A stretch of 22,510 bases of DNA, taken from CAYMDP01 sp964389375 (GTDB taxonomy: Bacteria; Bdellovibrionota; Bdellovibrionia; Bdellovibrionales; UBA1609). Below the pieces are notes generated by a model. The model searched no databases. It had not been told where the DNA came from and was given only the letters and a program-made list of their open reading frames with translations. Where the stretch lies: assembly GCA_964389375.1 (NCBI GenBank), contig CAYMDP010000045.1, positions 1-22,510 on the forward strand. Direction: 5' to 3'. Of this stretch, positions 14,293-20,678 are shown in pieces; the stretch's first letter is position 1; the number at the start of each line of letters is the position of its first letter. The position numbers were made by a program, and so were the translations under genes.

Positions 14293-14922
14293 CTAAAATG
14301 TTCTGTTGATACCCCAACGCCATAAAGTGTGTCCGGTAAATTCCATTGGAGCAATTGACTGGAAGACAACCAGGCGTTTCGAGACGGTCCATCGAAGCAG
14401 TAATTCTGGTGAATAGAGTACTCTGTTTAAGGCCTTGGATTCGGCTCGAAGTGCGGTATTTTCCCGACTCTTCCAGTCGCTCTTACGAATACCGACCATG
14501 GCACCGGCGCCGATCATCACATTCCATTGAAGTCGGTAATATCGGTAGCCTTGAATGTATCCAAGCGTCCAATCTCTTTGACCAGAGTCTGGATAAGAAA
14601 CCCCTTCAAAGCCGGTGGCCGTTGCTTTTCCGAATCCCGCGCCTAAAGAAAATCCGTATACGGCTCGTCCCTTTGTCCAAGATTGATCTAAATTAAGAAA
14701 AATTCCAGCATAGTTTGCAAGCCCCTTGGCAGAGCCAAGGTTGTCTTCAACTGAAAACCGCTCTGTCCACATCAGGGTTCCTAATCCCACTCCAAGTTTT
14801 GGTATTGCTTTTCGAGCGGCGCTTTGCTGCGCAGGCGTGCGGCTTTTGGATTGCGAATGGACTTCACTCAAAGGCAGCAAGCAGAACAACAAAAGTGTAA
14901 AATAAATTTTACCACGAAACAT
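14293..14922 (-). CDS. outer-membrane beta-barrel protein, unknown
   Basis: A 209-aa protein with a signal peptide (MFRGKIYFTLLLFCLLPLSE, cleavage near VHSQ) followed by alternating hydrophobic/polar strands and many Gly and aromatic residues (GVGLGTLMW, YGFSLGAGFGKA, NVMIGAGAMVG). It ends in Phe, the usual outer-membrane barrel C-terminus. Size fits an 8-10-stranded barrel. AGGGG lies upstream of ATG 14922, and the start overlaps the end of the cytochrome-barrel gene by 14 bases, so the two are translationally linked and probably act together. Family unknown. Confidence 0.78.
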   Translation of the reverse strand: MFRGKIYFTLLLFCLLPLSEVHSQSKSRTPAQQSAARKAIPKLGVGLGTLMWTERFSVEDNLGSAKGLANYAGIFLNLDQSWTKGRAVYGFSLGAGFGKATATGFEGVSYPDSGQRDWTLGYIQGYRYYRLQWNVMIGAGAMVGIRKSDWKSRENTALRAESKALNRVLYSPELLLRWTVSKRLVVFQSIAPMEFTGHTLWRWGINRTF

Positions 14923-16069
14923 GAATCTGCCCCTGAAGTTGAGTTGAATCTTTTGCAGATGTCGTGGGGGAATAGATCTTTCCCTGCACCATGGTCAGCC
15001 GAAACTCAGTTCGCTGGAGAGGAAACATCAATAAACCGAGGGTCCATCTTGAGGTCTCCGTCGCAGAAGACTTAAGCTCGTTGTGATTTCTTTCGATGAC
15101 CGAAATAATGTTGTAGCCCCGACGGATATGAACAATGGCTTGAAGCATTGCATAGGCGCCATCTTGGGCGGCAGATTGTGATACAGACTTATTTCGTTTG
15201 AGGCCGATTTCTGCAAGAAGACTTGAGCCCGGTGCGCGGGGTAGACCCAAACGATTGTGGAGCGCAAGTCTTTGGGTTTTCAGGGCGGAGGTATCCGCCT
15301 GCATGTATGAGAAGCCAAATTTGTTATTTTCAAAAAGCATAAACTCAGACTGTACAGAAAAACCTTTTCTTTGAGCACTTTCTTCGCGAAGCAGATTTCC
15401 TGAAAACCCGTGGATCGTAAAATCCCATTCTCTTTCGAACCACTGAAGAAGAACCCCATGAACCTGATCCTCTTGCCCCAGCCCCAGGGCTCCTCTTGAA
15501 ACCGAAGTGTGATCTCCGGTTCTAAGACCGTAGGCGATATCCATTAATCCCACCGAAACCAAAAGTTTTTTTAGTGGGAAAAAACGCAGGTAGTGCTCTC
15601 GGGAAACCCAATCCACAGGTTTTTCATTGCCGTAGTAGTCCTGGTCACCCTCGTGCAAGAGTCCATAATTGAGCACTAAAACAGTGCGGTAATCTCGATC
15701 TGCTGAAAGAACTAAATTGAGGTCCCTTTGCATCCGAATCCAGCGTTCGTTTTTTGTCGCACTTCCGGGGCCAGTCTGAATCCACAGTCCGCGATACTTT
15801 AATCCCGGCCGTACCCAAAATGGTAACTCCACTCCCGGGATGAATCCCGATTTTTCAGCAATTGTGTCATCACTGACGGATTTTGGAGTCCATAGATTTC
15901 TTGCGGCGATCTCTTGTGAAAAAAGAGCGCGGCCATAATCTGTTAAGGGGCCATTCCCATGGCTATTAAAGTGACAGCTAATGCAGGTATTGTAACCGTA
16001 ACTAATAAAATCTGGATAAGCAGAGGCCTTAAAAGAATAAAGAAAAATAAATAAAAGCAGAATCCGCAT
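14909..16069 (-). CDS. monoheme cytochrome c fused to an outer-membrane beta-barrel
   Basis: A 386-aa protein. The signal peptide ends at about residue 17 (KASA-YPDF). A single haem c motif follows at once: YGYNTCISCHFNSHGNGPLT, with C29, C32 and H33. A short DYGRAL helix comes next. From about residue 75 to the end the sequence is amphipathic beta strands with aromatic girdles (LKYRGLWIQTGPGS, YRTVLVLNYGLLHEG, HYLRFFPLKKLLVSVGLMDI), ending in HVSW. This reads as a barrel of about 14-16 strands with a haem plug at its periplasmic end, a compact analogue of porin-cytochrome conduits. I know similar N-terminal segments (GYxxCxxCHxNPxGNGPLTDYGR) in uncharacterised proteobacterial proteins, but no function. 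It is coupled to the barrel gene downstream. Confidence 0.75.
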   Translation of the reverse strand: MRILLLFIFLYSFKASAYPDFISYGYNTCISCHFNSHGNGPLTDYGRALFSQEIAARNLWTPKSVSDDTIAEKSGFIPGVELPFWVRPGLKYRGLWIQTGPGSATKNERWIRMQRDLNLVLSADRDYRTVLVLNYGLLHEGDQDYYGNEKPVDWVSREHYLRFFPLKKLLVSVGLMDIAYGLRTGDHTSVSRGALGLGQEDQVHGVLLQWFEREWDFTIHGFSGNLLREESAQRKGFSVQSEFMLFENNKFGFSYMQADTSALKTQRLALHNRLGLPRAPGSSLLAEIGLKRNKSVSQSAAQDGAYAMLQAIVHIRRGYNIISVIERNHNELKSSATETSRWTLGLLMFPLQRTEFRLTMVQGKIYSPTTSAKDSTQLQGQIHVSW

Positions 16070-16113
16070 GATTTAATTCGAGCATCGACGGACTTAACTT
16101 GCAAGATAAAGCT

Positions 16114-16599
16114 TTACCGAATTTTGGCGGGAACCCTTTTTCCCATCTCACACCAATTCACTTTATTCTTTCGGCCGCCGTCGTAAGATATCGCCAAATG
16201 GTTTTGTATCAAAGCGTCTTTAAGCGAATGGCCATCGACATAGACCTCGGCAAGTATTCTAAAATATTTATCTCGTTGCACATTTTTTAGCTCTATGGAT
16301 TTAGCTTGTCGAAGCTTGGACTCTACGAGGCGTTTCGAAACTCTTGCGGAGTCTTTTTCACAAGGAGATTTTCCTCGGGTTTCAGCCGTGTCGATTCCAG
16401 CAATGCGGACCGAGATATTCTCGCCAAGAAGCGGATGCACGTTCGGGATTTTAAATGTGATTGTGTCGCCGTCGTAGTTTCTAAGGTATTTTACGCACCT
16501 GAAGCTTGTGTTTGTGTGCTCGCAAGATCCTGGGATTGCGTCTTCAGCAAAAAGTGGGCAGGGTAAAAATAAAAAGGAAATTAAAACTAAGATTCGCAT
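16114..16599 (-). CDS. secreted thermonuclease (SNase-like)
   Basis: A 161-aa protein with a signal peptide (MRILVLISFLFLPCPLFA) and a staphylococcal-nuclease OB-fold. The catalytic set is complete: NYDGDTI (metal-binding Asp), VRIAGIDTAETRG (R65, D70, E73), and DKYFRILAEVY (R114), equivalent to D21, R35, D40, E43 and R87 of micrococcal nuclease. Four cysteines in the mature part suggest two disulfides. It degrades DNA and RNA outside the cytoplasm with Ca2+, which would suit nucleotide scavenging. A possible promoter, TAGACC-16 bp-TACAAT (16635-16608 on the minus strand), ends only 8 bases before the ATG, so the message may be leaderless. It lies 44 bp ahead of the cytochrome-barrel gene. 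Confidence 0.93.
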   Translation of the reverse strand: MRILVLISFLFLPCPLFAEDAIPGSCEHTNTSFRCVKYLRNYDGDTITFKIPNVHPLLGENISVRIAGIDTAETRGKSPCEKDSARVSKRLVESKLRQAKSIELKNVQRDKYFRILAEVYVDGHSLKDALIQNHLAISYDGGRKNKVNWCEMGKRVPAKIR

Positions 16600-16632
16600 T
16601 AGAGACTATTGTAGATAGATACCTGTCTAGGT

Positions 16633-16660
16633 CTATAAATTTTTTTGTATAAATTTATAG
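16633..16660. repeat. AT-rich perfect inverted repeat
   Basis: CTATAAATTT (16633-16642) and AAATTTATAG (16651-16660) pair perfectly over 10 bp around an 8-base loop. It lies just upstream of the nuclease promoter and could be an operator or a weak terminator. Confidence 0.55.
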
Positions 16661-16671
16661 CCTCTTCAGGA

Positions 16672-16710
16672 CTTAGGCTCTGTCCAAGTTATTTTTGGAC
16701 TGAGCCTTAG
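16672..16710. terminator. long terminator-like hairpin
   Basis: The 16-base arms at 16672-16687 and 16695-16710 pair at 14 positions around a 7-base loop; the stem core is GGCTC/GAGCC. GTTTTAAAAG follows on the plus strand. It lies just downstream of the pseudogene stop on the minus strand and may once have ended that gene. Confidence 0.45.
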
Positions 16711-16990
16711 GTTTTAAAAGAGAGGTTTTGCCTAAGGGGGCTTGTCTTCCCCCACATAAAAGACTCGGTGAAATAGTGCATATAGGTTAACCATAAAGCA
16801 AGAATTGCGACGGGTGCGTATGAGCCAAGCTGACGGAAAAAATGTGATTTATAAAAACTGCAACTCCAATGCTGACCAGTGCGGCGAGCGTAAACCAAAG
16901 AGCGCGTTGACTTTTAATTGCGCCCGGAGCTTTCCATTTGTTGGCATTGTGCAGGCTAATGATTTTCCAAGGGCTAATTTTATATCGGAA
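16707..16990 (-). pseudogene. frameshifted fragment of a multipass membrane protein
   Basis: Two minus-strand frames carry successive parts of one protein. The first, from about 16990, reads through ALWFTLAALVSIGVAVFINH, a membrane helix, and stops at 16787-16789. The second, ending at TAA 16707-16709, continues with LALWLTYMHYFTESFMWGKT and SPLRQNLSF. The H-Y-F-x-x-x-F-x-W-(K/G) ending followed by a basic tail is a C-terminal pattern I have seen in several families of polytopic membrane proteins. One frameshift near 16795-16810 joins them, and a stop near 16990 separates further hydrophobic sequence upstream. No start or ribosome site remains. The family could not be named. Confidence 0.5.
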
Positions 16991-17081
16991 TCAAAGAGAG
17001 GAAAAGGACAAAATTATAGGTGTGACAGGCGTCGAATGATAAACTAAGCGTGTAAGCGGATACCTTCATTAAGGAGAGTTT

Positions 17082-18113
17082 ATGGGGATTCATTTGGTGA
17101 CCGGGGGGGCGGGCTTTGTTGGTAAACGTATTGTTGAGACTCTGGTTGAGGCGGGTTACCAAGTTCGGTCTATTGATTTATTGAGTTCAGAGGGGCTCCC
17201 CAAGGGTGTTGAACATTTTCAAGGAAGTATTCTGGATAGGGATCTCTTAAAGCGATCAATGGGGAATGTTGAAGTTCTTCATCATGTCGCGGCCGCGGTC
17301 CCTCTGGCTGGGTCTCGACGGGTTTTCGAAGAGATGAATGTGGAAGGCACGCGGCTTGTTTTGGATCAAGCGATTCAGTCTGGGGCAAGGCATTTTAATT
17401 ATGTCAGCTCGTCCGCCGTTTACGGAAAGGTTCAATCGGAAGATTGTCCTTTAAAAGAAACTTCTCCCCCTCGTCCTTTTGAGGCCTATGGGGCCTCAAA
17501 ACTAAGAGGTGAAGAGCTTGTTATGGAAAAAACCTCAATTCATAAAGAATTAAAAGCCACCATAATTAGGCCTCGGACGGTGTTGGGTCCAGGACGACTT
17601 GGAATTTTTGACCTTTTGTTCCATTGGGTAGCAAATAATAAAAATATTTATATCATAGGACCTGGAACAAACAAAATTCAGCTGGTTCACGTGGATGATC
17701 TGGCTCGCTTTTCGGTTCTAGCGGCAGAGCAAGGGGCCTCGGGAATTTATAATGTAGGTACAGATCGATTTAATACAATGAATGAGCTTTTAAGAAATCT
17801 TTGCCATTTTGCGGGCTCCAGGTCGAAGATTGTTTCTATTCCAACTCGTATAGCGCAGTCAGGCCTATGGGCCGTGGATAAGTTAAGACTCTCCCCCTTT
17901 AGTTCTTGGCACTACACCACTTTTCATCGGGATTACTATTTTGATCTTACTAAAGCAATGGGAGTGGCTTCTTGGCGTCCGCGCTTCTCAAATGAAGAAA
18001 TGCTTATAGAATCCTATAAATGGTACCTTCAAAATTCTGGATCAAAAAATATAGGAAGGTCTATTCACAACAGGCCTCTAAAGAAGGGACTGATCTCCCT
18101 TTTCACGAGGTAG
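17082..18113 (+). CDS. NAD-dependent epimerase/dehydratase (extended SDR)
   Basis: A 343-aa cytoplasmic extended short-chain dehydrogenase. The N-terminal Rossmann motif is TGGAGFVG (7-14). An S109-S110-S111 stretch lies in NYVSSSAVYG, and the catalytic pair is YGASK (Y136, K140). RPRTVLGPGRLG and QLVHVDDLARF are typical of the substrate-binding half. Members act on nucleotide sugars, or on sterols (3-beta-HSD branch) and dihydroflavonols; the substrate is not decided by sequence. TTAAGGAGAG directly precedes ATG 17082. The membrane glycosyltransferase gene starts 7 bp after its stop, favouring sugar or glycolipid metabolism; the nearby sterol-desaturase homologue keeps a lipid substrate possible. 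Confidence 0.92.
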   Translation: MGIHLVTGGAGFVGKRIVETLVEAGYQVRSIDLLSSEGLPKGVEHFQGSILDRDLLKRSMGNVEVLHHVAAAVPLAGSRRVFEEMNVEGTRLVLDQAIQSGARHFNYVSSSAVYGKVQSEDCPLKETSPPRPFEAYGASKLRGEELVMEKTSIHKELKATIIRPRTVLGPGRLGIFDLLFHWVANNKNIYIIGPGTNKIQLVHVDDLARFSVLAAEQGASGIYNVGTDRFNTMNELLRNLCHFAGSRSKIVSIPTRIAQSGLWAVDKLRLSPFSSWHYTTFHRDYYFDLTKAMGVASWRPRFSNEEMLIESYKWYLQNSGSKNIGRSIHNRPLKKGLISLFTR

Positions 18114-18120
18114 CTCTTCG

Positions 18121-19659
18121 GTGCTAGGCTGGCTCAGAAAGAACTTAAATTTAGCAAATTTCATTAACCTGGGAAGTTGTTTAGCCTTTTGGAGCTATCT
18201 GCAGAGATATTCCTCCTATGTCACTGACGATGCGTTCATTCACTTTCGAATCGCAAGGAACTTTGTCGAGTACGGGGAACCTTACTATAATCTTGGCGAA
18301 GTCGTTATGGGAAGTAGCGCTCACCTATGGGTGAATCTGATGGCGCTTTATTTTCAGATCTTCGGTTATCAACTTGATTATATATTTTGTTTGTCCTGGA
18401 TACTCGTGGTCTTGCTCTTTTTTGGCCTTCAATCTCTACTCGATGACAGTTTTGATCCACTTGTGAGATCGGTTTGCGCATTGGTTTTGATTTTCATTTT
18501 TCTTTTGCCTGCTTCGGCGGGCCTTATGGAGACGCCTCTTGCAATCTTGTTAATGTTGAGCGCACTAATCGCCTTTAAGAAGAACAATGCGATTCTCACG
18601 GGATTTTTTGCGGGCCTGGCTGTTGGGGTTCGGCTAGAGTACGCGGCGCTGCTCATTCTTTTTCCACTGTTTTTCTGGAGTTGGAAAAAGTTGAAGGGCT
18701 TCATTGCTGGAGCCTCGGGACCAATTCTTCTTTACTTGGTTTACACACTTGTATTCTTTGGGACCATAATTCCTTTTCCGGCGATCTCAAAAAACTTAGT
18801 CTATTCTATCGATTGGCTGGACTTTTTTGCGGAGATGCCAAGTCCGGCGTCCTACCCTGAGTGGCTTCGCGCCTTCTGGGTACATGAATGGAAAGCGATA
18901 TGTGTTTCATTTGCACTTGTTCTGCTTGGCATTGGACTAACCCGAATTGCGATGCGCCGAGGGGTTCATCCTTGGCATCGGCTTTTGTTGGCCTTACCGG
19001 TCGTGATCTTATCCGTCTATTTTGTTCGTGGGGTTTATGTTTTCCCATGGTATGCGCCCCTATACGCTCTTCCACTGGCCCTCTTTTTTGTTTCACAGTT
19101 TTCGAAGATTGACGAAGGTCGCTTGGTTTTGGCCCTTTTGTTGTTGGTCGCTCTTTTTAATCCAATTTATATTGGACTTCGAGGGGCAACCTCATTCATC
19201 TTTGGAGAGGATTCATACTACGACGACTACTCTACGGGATTAAGGGTCAAACAGTACCTAAAAATTGGAAATGAACTTGCCAAAGATTTCCCAGATGCGG
19301 TTCTGATAACCTCCGAAATTGGGGCCTTGGGGTGGGCATTCGAAGGAAAAATTATAGATGGTGGCGCCTTGGTATCGCCAGAAGTTCTCAAATATCATCC
19401 CATGCCCGTGCCCGAGGATCGCCCCTGGAATGTTGCCGGGTCGATTCCCTACCAGGCCGTCCTCGAGTTTCAGCCAGACCTTATCGTTTCAATGCCATCA
19501 TTTAGTCGGTCCATCCGGCGGGAAATGATGACAGGTGTTTTGAATCGGTATAAACTCTACAAAACCTTTCCCGCAATTCCCGAAGAAGAATCACGTCGAA
19601 GTGGGATTTATAAGGTTTGGTATAATTCACAAATCGATATATTTATGCGGGCCGATTAG
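18121..19659 (+). CDS. GT-C-fold membrane glycosyltransferase
   Basis: A 512-aa polytopic protein starting at GTG 18121, with GAGG 10-12 bases upstream and no better start nearby. The first loop after helix 1 carries SYVTDDAFIHFRIARN (D36, D37), the acidic pair of GT-C enzymes that use polyprenyl-phosphate sugars. GEVVMGSSAHLWVNLMA follows as in the 'NPGE.VeG.tn.lW' region. About ten further hydrophobic segments run to residue 370. A soluble C-terminal periplasmic part includes SEIGALGWAFEGKIIDGGAL, common in this group. It would move a sugar from a lipid carrier to an envelope acceptor at the outer face of the inner membrane. It is translated with the epimerase and ends in an intrinsic terminator. 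Confidence 0.85.
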   Translation: MLGWLRKNLNLANFINLGSCLAFWSYLQRYSSYVTDDAFIHFRIARNFVEYGEPYYNLGEVVMGSSAHLWVNLMALYFQIFGYQLDYIFCLSWILVVLLFFGLQSLLDDSFDPLVRSVCALVLIFIFLLPASAGLMETPLAILLMLSALIAFKKNNAILTGFFAGLAVGVRLEYAALLILFPLFFWSWKKLKGFIAGASGPILLYLVYTLVFFGTIIPFPAISKNLVYSIDWLDFFAEMPSPASYPEWLRAFWVHEWKAICVSFALVLLGIGLTRIAMRRGVHPWHRLLLALPVVILSVYFVRGVYVFPWYAPLYALPLALFFVSQFSKIDEGRLVLALLLLVALFNPIYIGLRGATSFIFGEDSYYDDYSTGLRVKQYLKIGNELAKDFPDAVLITSEIGALGWAFEGKIIDGGALVSPEVLKYHPMPVPEDRPWNVAGSIPYQAVLEFQPDLIVSMPSFSRSIRREMMTGVLNRYKLYKTFPAIPEEESRRSGIYKVWYNSQIDIFMRAD

Positions 19660-20551
19660 TTTCTAAGGGAGGCCCGTTCTTTTTAAAAAAACGATGCGTA
19701 CTTGTGGGAGTAAAGGCGATAAGCAGACTGTCTTTAAGAGAGCCGGATGTGGCCATATCTTGGAACATCTTGATCCAGTACTGAAAATTAAGTCGAAGGG
19801 GGTTGTGGGTGATCTTAAATCCGGGAACGCCGTAGCTGAAATTCTGATCCGGAAGTTCGACGAGAGTTCCAAAAATTCGATCAAATATTATTAAAGTTCC
19901 CCCATAGTTTCCTGGTCGATCAGAGTGTTCAATCGAGTGATGGATTCTGTGGTGCCAGGGAGTGTTGAAGACAAGCTCTAGGGGTCTCCAAAATCTAGGG
20001 ATCCACTCGGAGTGAATCAGGGTTTGGTAGGATTGCAAAAATGCAAAGCACAGTGCAATACTCGCATAATTAAAACTAAAGAGCATGGGGATTACAAAAA
20101 AGACAAGTGGCAGATTGATCGTGGTAAATCTAAAAGCGTTTCTTTGTGTAGCCAAAAAATTTAAGCGAGTCGTGGAATGATGAACCGCATGTTGAGTCCA
20201 AAGAATTCCCACTTCGTGACTGGCCCGGTGAATCCAATAGTAGGTGAAGTCTACGAGAACAAAAAGAAGAACATATTTGATCCAAGTGGATTCGAGGGAC
20301 TCGAGCCGTGGAATGATTGAAGTAAAATAATCGCTAAGATTTTGAAGGAAGCCATACTTTAAATGCCAGATCGACCTCGAAACTCTACCAATCAGGTCGA
20401 GCTGGTGGATTGCAATAAGAACAAACCACATATCAACTGTGTAAAAAGAAAGGCTCACCAGGCTTTCCTTAAGGTCGTAGGGGCGGCCCTTTACCTTGCA
20501 GATAAAACAGTCCGCCAGACTGATAAGTAATCCGAATAGATAAAAGTACAT
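19643..20551 (-). CDS. sterol desaturase / fatty acid hydroxylase family protein
   Basis: A 302-aa integral membrane di-iron enzyme. All the histidine clusters are present: HRASH (108-112), HAVHH (121-125), a single H180, and HHRIHH (200-205), within about four to five membrane helices (VLLFVLVDFTYYW; NLPLVFFVIPMLF). Members hydroxylate or desaturate sterols, fatty acids, ether lipids or carotenoids with O2; the substrate here is unknown. GAGGAG lies six bases ahead of its ATG, and an extended -10 (TGC-TAGAAT) sits at 20571-20579. Its 3' end overlaps the convergent glycosyltransferase gene by 17 bases. Transcription is divergent from the sulfatase-like gene. Confidence 0.94.
   Translation of the reverse strand: MYFYLFGLLISLADCFICKVKGRPYDLKESLVSLSFYTVDMWFVLIAIHQLDLIGRVSRSIWHLKYGFLQNLSDYFTSIIPRLESLESTWIKYVLLFVLVDFTYYWIHRASHEVGILWTQHAVHHSTTRLNFLATQRNAFRFTTINLPLVFFVIPMLFSFNYASIALCFAFLQSYQTLIHSEWIPRFWRPLELVFNTPWHHRIHHSIEHSDRPGNYGGTLIIFDRIFGTLVELPDQNFSYGVPGFKITHNPLRLNFQYWIKMFQDMATSGSLKDSLLIAFTPTSTHRFFKKNGPPLETNRPA
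19648..19685 (+). terminator. intrinsic terminator of the epimerase-glycosyltransferase operon
   Basis: CGGGCC (19648-19653) pairs with GGCCCG (19671-19676), with an inner TTAG/CTAA stem, followed by TTCTTTTT. It starts inside the last codons of the glycosyltransferase and lies within the 3' end of the opposing hydroxylase gene. Confidence 0.75.
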
Positions 20552-20570
20552 TTTCTCCTCACATAATCAA

Positions 20571-20579
20571 ATTCTAGCA
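20571..20579 (-). promoter_or_regulatory. extended -10 promoter of the hydroxylase gene
   Basis: On the minus strand TGC-TAGAAT (20579-20571) forms an extended -10 element 19 bp before the ATG. No good -35 is present; a T-run lies where it would be. Confidence 0.5.
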
Positions 20580-20678
20580 CGAGCCTGAATAGAAAAAAAG
20601 ATTGGGGAAGACCCGGCTTAAGTCTCGTAATTCACTACGGCGTGACAATGCCATTGAAGTTCATCAAAATTTATTAAA

